From Peribolospora baueri (Eukaryota > Basidiomycota > Peribolosporomycetes > Peribolosporales > Peribolosporaceae), in assembly GCA_029717555.1 (NCBI GenBank), contig JAMDHS010000046.1, forward strand, positions 112,333-176,332: DNA of 64,000 nucleotides. Direction: 5' to 3'. The position numbers and the translations under genes are program-made. Shown piece by piece: positions 44,741-54,406 of this stretch. The first letter of the stretch is position 1. The number at the start of each line of letters is the position of its first letter. The notes under the pieces were generated by a model. It was not told the origin of the DNA. It saw only the letters and a list, made by a program, of their open reading frames with translations, and made no database searches.

Positions 44741-46152
44741 CAATGTTTGCGGAGGAGCTGAAGGCTTTGCGCAGGATGGGCGTGCGCGATGTAAGTGGCC
44801 TCATTTCAGTTGCACAGACGAAGAATACTTGCTCGTATCACTTTCGGTCTACTGGCGTCGCGCGTGGCTGACAAGACCCAAAACAGGCCGTCCTCCAAGT
44901 CCTCAACTTCGTCACGGTTCTTTCGACGGCCCTAGCGATGTGGAAGGGCCTGAGCGTGTTGACGGACACCGAAAGTCCCGTTGTTGTTGTGCTCAGGTGC
45001 GTCAGGTCGCCGATTCGCATTTGAGGGGACGTCAGTCCTGGTCTTCCCAGTTGCCAAGACGGCTGAGCTTTCCTGTGCTGTCTGCTCTTCCAGTGGCTCG
45101 ATGGAACCGGCTTTTCAGCGCGGAGATCTTCTCTTCCTCTCTATGCCCAGCGGTCCTCTTCGTGTGGGCGACATCACGGTCTATAAGGTGCCCGGGGCCG
45201 ACATTCCAATTGTGCACCGCGTCGTTGAGACGCACGACCGGTGAGTGAATGCGCATTGTACAAGGATGACGGCATGTCAAAAGTCGCGTTCGATGGTAGC
45301 AGAACTGATTCGCATACATCTTTGGCTTTTGGCTTGTCAACTGACGACCCTGCGATTGCAAAAGACCTGATTCCGACGAGCAGCTCTTGTTAACCAAAGG
45401 CGATAACAACAGAGACGACGATATCAGCCTATACAACGGGCCTCTCTGGTTGAAGCGGTCGCAAGTTATCGGAAAAGTACAAGGGTGAGTTTGCAGGGTC
45501 ATCTTCGCATGGTGTCGTGCTAGTCACTGGGATAGATCTAGCCAGTCTCCTGGGGGGACATTCCCCACTATATTCTTTATGTCAGAATCAAATCTTCTAC
45601 GGTCTTCTTACGGACATATCACTTTTGATGCCGTTTAGATACCTTCCCTACGTGGGCTACGTCACAATCATGCTCAACGACTACCCCAAGCTGAAATACG
45701 CCGTTCTAGGCTTGCTTGGGCTTTCCCTTGTTTTCCAAAAGGATCATGCAATATAGTATGATTGATCGATCTATTCGGTGATCGTCAGCAGATAGATAGC
45801 TTCTAACCGAGAGACTCTTGGCTCTCTTTACCTGGTACCGACGAACCCTGTAGATCATCGAGGTGTAAGTCTGGCTCAGACCTTGTCTTCCAACGATTCG
45901 TTGAGGATATAGGAGACGATATATGACACATAAAAGAACTCGATTCCTCTCCCCTCTGTGATGTGACCGGCCACTCTGTGACGGCACTTCGGGGCCCGGA
46001 TTACCCATGTAGAACCGATCACGTGTAGACTAGGCCACGTGCCGGGGCTGCCAAGCTCCTTTGTTGCCAAGCTGGCCACCATCACGGAGGAATACCATTT
46101 CTTTCGCTATCATTCAGCTAGTTGGCACCATTACACCCTCCTCTCCCAAGTC
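44741..46152 (+). repeat. Tandem duplication, left unit (SEC11)
   Basis: The left of two head-to-tail units of 1412 bases. The identical stretch starts at CAATGTTTGCGG and covers the whole SEC11 gene plus about 395 bases downstream. Confidence 0.95.
44743..45756 (+). CDS. SEC11: Signal peptidase complex catalytic subunit SEC11, copy 1
   Basis: ER membrane serine protease that removes signal peptides. Five exons (44743-44790, 44887-44996, 45094-45240, 45365-45484, 45639-45756) give 180 residues, in frame. N-terminus [16 protein letters not shown]; membrane segment [20 protein letters not shown]; catalytic Ser in [12 protein letters not shown]; His in IPIVHRVVE; Asp in [11 protein letters not shown]; then the conserved [20 protein letters not shown] and a hydrophobic C-terminus. 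Everything expected of Sec11 is present. Preceded by a unique promoter region of 116 bases to the divergent frame. Confidence 0.93.
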
Positions 46153-47565
46153 CAATGTTTGCGGAGGAGCTGAAGGCTTTGCGCAGGATGGGCGTGCGCA
46201 ATGTAAGTGGCCTCATTTCAGTTGCACAGACGAAGAATACTTGCTCGTATCACTTTCGGTCTACTGGCGTCGCGCGTGGCTGACAAGACCCAAAACAGGC
46301 CGTCCTCCAAGTCCTCAACTTCGTCACGGTTCTTTCGACGGCCCTAGCGATGTGGAAGGGCCTGAGCGTGTTGACGGACACCGAAAGTCCCGTTGTTGTT
46401 GTGCTCAGGTGCGTCAGGTCGCCGATTCGCATTTGAGGGGACGTCAGTCCTGGTCTTCCCAGTTGCCAAGACGGCTGAGCTTTCCTGTGCTGTCTGCTCT
46501 TCCAGTGGCTCGATGGAACCGGCTTTTCAGCGCGGAGATCTTCTCTTCCTCTCTATGCCCAGCGGTCCTCTTCGTGTGGGCGACATCACGGTCTATAAGG
46601 TGCCCGGGGCCGACATTCCAATTGTGCACCGCGTCGTTGAGACGCACGACCGGTGAGTGAATGCGCATTGTACAAGGATGACGGCATGTCAAAAGTCGCG
46701 TTCGATGGTAGCAGAACTGATTCGCATACATCTTTGGCTTTTGGCTTGTCAACTGACGACCCTGCGATTGCAAAAGACCTGATTCCGACGAGCAGCTCTT
46801 GTTAACCAAAGGCGATAACAACAGAGACGACGATATCAGCCTATACAACGGGCCTCTCTGGTTGAAGCGGTCGCAAGTTATCGGAAAAGTACAAGGGTGA
46901 GTTTGCAGGGTCATCTTCGCATGGTGTCGTGCTAGTCACTGGGATAGATCTAGCCAGTCTCCTGGGGGGACATTCCCCACTATATTCTTTATGTCAGAAT
47001 CAAATCTTCTACGGTCTTCTTACGGACATATCACTTTTGATGCCGTTTAGATACCTTCCCTACGTGGGCTACGTCACAATCATGCTCAACGACTACCCCA
47101 AGCTGAAATACGCCGTTCTAGGCTTGCTTGGGCTTTCCCTTGTTTTCCAAAAGGATCATGCAATATAGTATGATTGATCGATCTATTCGGTGATCGTCAG
47201 CAGATAGATAGCTTCTAACCGAGAGACTCTTGGCTCTCTTTACCTGGTACCGACGAACCCTGTAGATCATCGAGGTGTAAGTCTGGCTCAGACCTTGTCT
47301 TCCAACGATTCGTTGAGGATATAGGAGACGATATATGACACATAAAAGAACTCGATTCCTCTCCCCTCTGTGATGTGACCGGCCACTCTGTGACGGCACT
47401 TCGGGGCCCGGATTACCCATGTAGAACCGATCACGTGTAGACTAGGCCACGTGCCGGGGCTGCCAAGCTCCTTTGTTGCCAAGCTGGCCACCATCACGGA
47501 GGAATACCATTTCTTTCGCTATCATTCAGCTAGTTGGCACCATTACATCCTCTTCTCCCCAGTCC
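46153..47565 (+). repeat. Tandem duplication, right unit (SEC11)
   Basis: Second unit at a constant offset of 1412 bases. The differences I can see are a G-to-A at the 3' base region of exon 1 (GAT to AAT) and a few substitutions in the last ~25 bases, where the similarity ends. Confidence 0.95.
46155..47168 (+). CDS. SEC11: Signal peptidase complex catalytic subunit SEC11, copy 2
   Basis: Same exon layout as copy 1 shifted by 1412 bases (46155-46202, 46299-46408, 46506-46652, 46777-46896, 47051-47168), with all splice sites and the Ser-His-Asp residues intact. The only protein change seen is Asp16 to Asn at the end of exon 1. It lacks the original promoter: its upstream DNA is the 3' flank of copy 1, so expression may differ or be absent. 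Confidence 0.9.
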
Positions 47566-47968
47566 AACTATCTTCCACAACATCAAGGAGGGGATACTGT
47601 TACAGAGCAACCAGCACCCGGCCGAGGCAACTACTGTATAGGCGATTCCCACGGGATTTGGCCACGTGGCAAAGGTGACCCCCCTAACACCGCCTATGTC
47701 CGTTACCTCCTTGCGGGGATACCGCAGCGATCGGGTCACTCACCCCGTTACACCAGCGGCAGGAAGATCAAGAAGTCTCGGGCACTCCTCGAATCTGAGG
47801 CTTCCGCAGAAGCCTTCGGCATCGGCAGTGTAGGACGCGCTATGGGCAGCTACCAACGCCAGAAGGAGTAGGCTCGAGTTCGAACTCGGCAATCGACTTG
47901 GGCACCTTGTTGAGAGCTCAGCCCACGCACAATTGGAGCATGTGCTAGTGGCTCGTAGGAGAGATTAC
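47566..47968 (+). mobile_element. LTR-like retroelement remnant
   Basis: Directly after the right duplication border a purine tract (AAGGAGGGGA) is followed by TACTGTTACAGAGC, and the frame reads GGDTVTE; a GGDTV-like end of pol overlapping the polypurine tract and LTR start is common in fungal Ty3/Gypsy elements. The frame then runs as Lys/Arg-rich sequence to a TAG at 47869-47871. A 14-base perfect palindrome (CGAGTTCGAACTCG) lies at about 47875-47888. No second LTR is seen. The assignment rests on motif likeness only. Confidence 0.35.
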
Positions 47969-49354
47969 CTACACCAGCCATCCCACGCATTCCCCTTTCC
48001 TAAACCATCCGTGTGGTCGTCTTGTTGATCCAGCTTGCGCGGACGTCCTCCTATCCAGGGCCTCTGGCCACTGCACAATGAAGCGATCTACCAAAGGTCT
48101 CAGAAGCCGGCCAGAGAGAGACAGCGACTGAACTCGTGCGAAGGACTCGATGTAGACCACACGCGGGGAAGGAACACCGAAGAACTGGCAGGAGAGGAGG
48201 GGAGAGCGGAGCTTGGAGTTAGAAAGAGCAGTAAAGTGTATCATGGGCCCGGCCCGAAACGTAGAAGAGAAGGGAAGCTGAAAAGCCCACCCGTAACACA
48301 TAAGCAGCCATACAAACGCCCACACAGGTGCCTGGACCGTTCAGGAGGATGACCTCTGCGAACAGCCGCCGCCTTCGCCTAGTTGTAGATCTCCTGGTAC
48401 CGCTATCATTGTTATCGAGAATTTCTGGAGAGGTCTTGCCATCATAATCCTCAGCTGGTTTGGGTTTAGCCTCCCGAGGTTGGGACACAAGCAATGGGCG
48501 GGCTGCAATGTGCCAGACACAAAACAGAAAGCTGTATGTCAGCGTAAATGGTGCAGTCCACAATGGCTGATGGACTTTTCGAGCTCGAGGGATGGTGAGC
48601 AACGAGTAAGAAGAGGACTTGCAATCGGAAATGTGAAGAGCGAAGGTGTGAAGAACGAAACACGTAAGCAGAGACTCAAGGGGAGACACGTAGAGTCACA
48701 CTTTTCGGTCGATGCCTCCGTACGCTGGCTGGAGGTGACACTCACATCCTTGTCTGCGCAGTCATTTCCAAATCTCCCCATTATCTGTTCCGCCGACCTA
48801 TCCGGCACGACATTCACACCTTGCGCCTTCTGCCTCTCCAATTCGGCGGCCTTTTGGGCACTGAAAGCATCGCCCTCGGAGACAATGTACGTTCGCGGAG
48901 TGTAGCGAGAGAAATCGAGAGCTGACAAGAGTAGCAGCATCTCCGTTGTATGTCCGCCTGGATGAAGTTAGAGTGGAGGATCTTTGTCAATAAGATAAAC
49001 CTCGTTGCGACGAGTTCCTAGCTTATCTCGCAGCGTGCACTCTCGCATGGAGTTCTTCCGTAAGCTCATGCTCGTGCAATACTTCCTGAAGTGCTGTTTT
49101 CAACACTCCATACCCACAACAATGGGTCCACATAGTTCACATCCATTGTACCCACCGCTACCCAAAAAGACGGCGACCGAACATGTGTCCTCTCTGGGTC
49201 TCAATCCCTGCAGCCGCCGTTGCCTGTACCTGCCACCGCTTTCGCCGGTCGGAAGGATGGCCAAGAGTCGCCACGTAAAGAGGGCGGCAAGCAGCCCTAA
49301 AGCAGTGATAATGACCCCCACATTGGAAGATCCGAAGCCAAAAAGATGAAGCAT
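47969..49354 (-). CDS. ALG14: UDP-GlcNAc transferase membrane subunit ALG14
   Basis: ER membrane anchor that recruits Alg13 and with it adds the second GlcNAc to the dolichol-linked N-glycan precursor. Exons 49354-49156, 48957-48746, 48617-48291 and 48184-47969 give 317 residues, in frame. N-terminal membrane segment (VGVIITALGLLAALFTWRLL); VAVFLGSGGHTTEMLLLLSALD; RYTPRTYIV; IPRARKVHQPLWTAPFTL; ILLNGPGTCVGVCMAAYVLR; VVYIESFARVQSLSLSGRL; DRFIVQWPEAL and the terminal GWLV. It is longer than yeast Alg14 (237) because of a Lys/Arg/Asp-rich insert before LLNGPGT. Confidence 0.92.
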
Positions 49355-49819
49355 CGGAGGGGAGGTGGTATGCAGTAGTAGTGGCGACGCGAAGCCTCCT
49401 GCTTGAGTGATCGGTGCGATAGCCGGCCGCAGCCAGCTCGATGGTCGCGGCGCTTGGACGCCCGAAACGAAACATGTAGCCACTCGCCATGGATCACCGC
49501 CTTCCCCTGCGTGCTCAACAGATGGTCTAGGAAGCAACACACTTAAGCTTGAATCATCGCGGACAGAGATGCTTTTGGACTGATCACGTGAGATGTGACC
49601 TTATTGGATTAGGATTGAGCGCAGGGTCAAACGAGTTGGATTCACACGGAGTTGACAAGGTGACGAGTGCACTCGACCTCTCCCACAAACGTGCTGCATT
49701 GACGGTAACATCCGAAGGTACATCCTAAGGCCCGCACGCGGCAGCGTAGGCAGTCCCGCATTTCAATTTCACCCACGTCACTTTTTTGGTCTCAATCGTC
49801 ATGAGCTCAAGGCGACGGT
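49355..49819. promoter_or_regulatory. ALG14 upstream region and QRI7 3' region
   Basis: 465 bases between the ALG14 start and the QRI7 stop, both minus strand. A CACGTG hexamer lies near 49584-49590. No gene seen. Confidence 0.4.
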
Positions 49820-51647
49820 TCATGGCTTCGTGGGCGCTCTTGGTGAGGTGGTGAAGATGCCTTGAGCTTGGCAAGGCTTCTCCTGGTCGTATCGAAGGTC
49901 CTCCAAGCTCCACTTTGCCCGGTGTTCAACGTCCAAGGAATCGAATAGGCCTCGTGCGTATCGCATCTGTGCCACCCAGCCAATCATCGCCGCGTTCTGA
50001 GGATAAAGGACAAAATACAGATAATCAATAAAATTAGTATGGTTCAGTCTACTCGTAGACGTGACAGTCTTCAAAGCAGGACTTGCTACTTACGTCCGTG
50101 CAAAGCTGGACGGGCGGGAACATTAGAGGAAGGTCGGGGAGACCGATGGAATCGAGGCGCTTTCGTAATCTAGTGGCAGAGGCGGTAAATAATGCGCCAA
50201 GAAAGATGAACAAGGTACAAACTTGTCCCATGGCTATCCTGGATCTATACTCACCTTTCTCTCAAGAAGGCATTGCTTGCCACGCCGCCGCTGACCACCA
50301 CTGCCCGGACTTTCCCGGCCCCTCCCTCCTCCTGTATGTCCTTTTTCAGAGCCAGTGCCAATTTTTCCTCCAATTGTCCAACCGCAGCCCCTTGGAAGCG
50401 TCTCGCTACTTCCCTGAGCGCCTCTTCCGTCATACCATCTACGCCGCCGAGCTCGGTGAGGCGCGAACGCAAGGCCGACTTGAGACCGGCAAAGGAAAAG
50501 GACGGTCGGCCCGGGACTGCAGAGGGAAAGGGCTCGATGATGAGGTCTTTCGCGATTCCTTCTGCCAACCTTGATCCGTCGGTTGGTGAAGAACGTGGGG
50601 CAGAAGGTAGACGAGCGCCAGCAGCAAAGCGTTCTAAAGCTCTGCCTGGTGTGCCATCGCCGATGGACCATGGCAATGCTAGGTCTCTGCATGCTTTGTC
50701 AAAGGCGTCCCTACCGAGATGGGAAAGAAGAAGCTTGAGTAACCGGGAGCGGCCCGTTCTGAAGGACGAAGTGAAGAGCTCACCCTATCGAATCATCCAA
50801 TGTCGTGGCCAAAACTTTGAAGTCCGCCCAAGACCTGGCGAGGACGAGCATTGTATGTCCTCCAGATATCAAAAGCGTTAAGAACGGGAATTCTGGCGGC
50901 GTAGGCTCGGTCAGGAGAGGGGTCAGAGCATGGGCTTGCTAGAAAAGAACCCCTATCAATACTCTCATCTTTGTTTTCCTCAACCGCTCCAATCCAGTCG
51001 TGCGGCAATGGAGGAGCTCACCATGTGATGAACCCCAATCAGAGGCTTGTTCAGCGCTGCCGCAAGGCTTCTCGCTGCAACAGCACCGACGCTAAGAGAG
51101 CTGTTCATCTGGACCAGAATTTGGTATAGAGAGAGGGACGAATGAGCTTAGCTCGAGTGCTTGTTCGTGGCACGATACCCTACATGCAAAGAACATCCAT
51201 CTTGCGAGAAGACCGCTCACCCCCGGACCTCTCGTAAAAGCTACGGCGTCCACCTCGGTCATGGCCAACCCCGCCTCAGCCAATGCGCTCTTGATAGCCA
51301 TGGGCATGTTGCGCTGGTGCTTGTGCACCGCATACCAGGGGTGAATGCCTCCCCATTTCTCGTGCACGTCGTCCTGTCGGACCACTACGTTCGAGAGGAC
51401 CTCGCGGTTGGAGGATACGACGGAGGCGCAAGTGTCGTCGCACGAGCTGAAGTGGTGCGTAATGAGAAAACTAAGCCAACTGCATTAGGCTTCCAGCAGA
51501 CGCAGAGGGCATAACTCACGTTTCCAACGCCAGAATCTTGGTCGACCTCCCGCCTACTCGAGAAGTGGAAGAAAAAAGTCTTGCTCGCCACGGTCGAGCC
51601 CATGCTTGGGGCTGGAAAGCCCGCGCACAGACCGAGGTGGTGTTCAT
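49820..51647 (-). CDS. QRI7: Mitochondrial tRNA t6A synthase QRI7 (TsaD/OSGEPL1 family)
   Basis: Transfers threonylcarbamoyl to A37 of ANN-decoding mitochondrial tRNAs. Seven exons (51647-51520, 51446-51221, 51108-51022, 50938-50784, 50710-50255, 50169-50094, 49996-49820) give 434 residues, in frame. The first ~35 residues are an Arg/Ser-rich presequence with no acidic residue (ARPWRARLFSSTSR). Then KILALETSCDDTCASVV, HEKWGGIHPWYAVHKHQ, AFTRGPG, GVHHMQAHA (metal-binding His pair), ISGGHTMLVLA, DDSIGDAFDKACR, VVVSGGVASNAFLRE and the C-terminal NAAMIGWVAQMRY. Divergent from the M24 peptidase gene, 179 bases apart. Confidence 0.93.
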
Positions 51648-51826
51648 GAGATATGTTCACGATGGGACGGCGATGAGCGAACCTGGTCGAGAAGAACCCG
51701 TCGGTCGATCCCATCTTCGGCTATTCGCGGCCTACGCGTTTCACGACCTCGTGGTATGATAGCCGACGCCGACGGACAGGCGCGACTTCCACCACCACCT
51801 CGTCCAACGTCGGCAGTCCACCAAGC

Positions 51827-54153
51827 ATGTCCTCGCCGCCCTCGGAACCCCAGCCTTTCACCCTCCTTGTGACCGACTCCGACTCAGGCGACCGAATCGT
51901 CTTCCGTGACGAGCTGCCTTCGCCTGCCGCTGCTCCGACCGCTCGCGTTGCCCCCCCACCTCCCTATCACGCCTCCAGAGATGCCTTCGGCCGTGCGAGC
52001 ACCGAGAAGAAGCCGAGACTAAGGCAGACGTGGAGGACGGCGGCACAAGTTAAGGACGACGACGTGAGAGAGACGTCGACCTCGACGAGGAAGGAGCGCT
52101 CGTTTGGATCGGGGGTCATTCTTGGGGAGGACGCCACGAGGAAGGCAAAGCCTGTGCTCGTGAGTGAACAGGATTTACACAGAGTCTGCGGATCGTCAGC
52201 GCCGAAGTCTTATCTCTTTTCCTTGTAATTCAGGCTCGCAAAGTTGTCGCCTTACTACTCGGTCTCCTTCTTTTCTTTTACGCCGTCCCCGTTACGAATG
52301 TCTTCCGGACGACCCTTTCCAAGACATTCCGTCGGAAGTCCCAAGGCATCAGCAACATAGCGAAAGCGCCAGACTTCTCCCACCTCGCCGCCCACTGCGC
52401 GCATCTTGAGCCTCTCCCTGCTTCCTCGGTCCTCCGCCGCCAGTCCATTCTCGCTGAGGCGTTGCTCAACCTCGGAGGTGCGGCTTACGTCGTCGAGCCG
52501 GGTCCCAATGCCCTCTACTATGCAAACGTGACGAACGGGGACGGAGGGTGGAGCCTGACTGAACGGCCTCTCCTTTTCGTCTTTACGCCTGTTGGCGGGG
52601 CGACGGTCGGGCGCGAGAACTCCACCACGTCCGAAGTCTCAGGCGTAGCAGCCAAACTCTCGATCATCACCCCGTCGTTCGAACTCGCCCGAGCCAAGCT
52701 GCTACCGCTCCCGAATGATCTTGACTCAATCACCTTTGTGGAATGGGAGGAAGGCGGAGATCCCTTCCGTGCTACACTGGAGGCCATCGGTGCCGCGCTC
52801 GAGGACGGCTACGTGGGCGACAAGGTTTTCGTTGATGAAGAGGCCAGGAATTTCGTCAGCCACGGGCTCGAGCAAGCGGCCAAAGGCATGAACGTTAAGG
52901 ACGAGGGCTCCGGAAGTGTTACAACCACGAAAAGGGAGCCTGACCTTGGGGTGTCAGCTATTCCTCCATTCAAAGAGGAAGCACCCTCGTCAGTGTCTCT
53001 CGCAGAGCCCCATGGGCAGGAAGTCATGGCGAGACGCTTTGACGTCCTCTTCGTTGACGACAAAATCCGGCTTCTTCGCGAGAGGAAGACGAAGGAAGAG
53101 ATTGGCCTCATGAGGTGTGCTGAGGAGGTGAGGCTTCCGACTTCGCTAGCCTTCGCGTATACTTTTGCCCAGCCGATGATTCACCGACTTCTCTTTCTCT
53201 CGTGCGTAGGTCACCCTCTTGGCTGTCCGTTCTGTGCGCTCTCACCTCCACGTTGGCATGCGCGAGTCGGAGGCAAAGGAGCTTACCAGGCAAGCCCTGA
53301 CTGCAGCGGGATTAAAGGACCTCGAGCTGCTCGTCATGTTTGGTGGTGCGTGTTCCTGCCTGGGAAGGCCGCCGTTTTGCCCTCAACTGATGTGCATGGC
53401 CACCTGTTTCTTATCTGCGCAGAAAACGCGGCCCTACCTCATGGTTCTGGTACTGACAAGATTTTGCGGGCAGAGGATTTAATCCTGGTAAGTTTAGCTC
53501 TCCTACTAACCGGGCACCACACGAGCTAGAGGTGAATGAGAGGTCTGAACCTTCGATTGATTCTGCTCACGGATACGTAGATCGACTGTGGAGGCTCGCT
53601 GCACGGCTACAACTCTGATTTGACGCGTACTTTCGCCCTGCCCGAATCTGAGCGCATCCCTGCCGAGCACCTTCATATCTGGGACACTGTCCGCGCGGCC
53701 CAAAATGCTGCTCTTTCCGTCTCAGTGGAAGGAGCCGCGGCCGGAGAGATCGACCGCGCTGCTCGCGAAGTCATTCGTTCGGCCGGATACGGAGAATACT
53801 TTACCCACAGACTCGGACATGGGATCGGATTGCAGGTCCATGAGGTACCATATCTGGTGAAAGGCAGTCCTTACAAGCTGGTGACTGGTAACACACGTAA
53901 GTCTCGACGGCCCCCGGGCGAGTCCCCAAGGTGTTGATGTCTTTTCTGCCTGCTCTGCTTTGGTCTCTTAATATTCTGACTCTTTCTTCATAACTCACTT
54001 TTCATGAAAGTCTCGAATGAACCCGGCGTCTACATGCTTGGGAAAGTTGGCATCCGTCTGGAGGACACTTGGGTTCTTGATCCCGCAGACGGCAAAGGGC
54101 ATCTTCTCACCGAGGGCGTAGGTGGGGCGGCGCGGAGCCCATGGCACCCTTGA
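51827..54153 (+). CDS. Membrane-anchored M24 metallopeptidase (Xaa-Pro peptidase-like)
   Basis: Exons 51827-52159, 52234-53127, 53210-53345, 53423-53487, 53581-53896 and 54011-54153 give 628 residues, in frame. About 112 cytosolic-looking residues (Pro/Arg-rich) precede one transmembrane segment (VVALLLGLLLFFYAVPV), so this is probably a type II membrane protein with a luminal or extracellular enzyme. The creatinase-like N-domain is followed by the pita-bread fold. The five metal ligands are visible: Asp in ILIDCGG, Asp in NSDLTRTF, His in HRLGHGIG, Glu in SNEPGVY, Glu in IRLEDTW. Substrate specificity (X-Pro dipeptides or N-terminal X-Pro) is inferred from family. The acidic segment near 52870-53020 is poorly conserved. 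Confidence 0.85.
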
Positions 54154-54406
54154 TCTACTCAGTAGGCTTTCAAGGTCGTCCCAATGAGACTTGAGAATGC
54201 GTTGTGTTACCTTTTTTTTTTTCCTTCATTTGGCCTTCACGTTGTTCTCCTGATCCATGTGGATATGTCGGTAACGGACATTTTACGTCACACTGTGAAG
54301 ATGGTTTCCAGGAGAGACGAAACTACTTAAACCAGATGACCTGAGCCAGACATACGTTTACAAAGTCGAGCCGCAGAGAATGATTTCGTCTCCTCATCGA
54401 CTCCTT

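Noticed and set aside
45517-45756. Short frame starting inside the last SEC11 intron (and its copy at 46929-47168)
   Set aside because: The first part is intron sequence; only 45639-45756 (and 47051-47168) is exon 5.
47875-47890. tRNA B-box-like GTTCGAACTC
   Set aside because: It is part of a perfect palindrome; no A box, acceptor stem or cloverleaf can be drawn around it.
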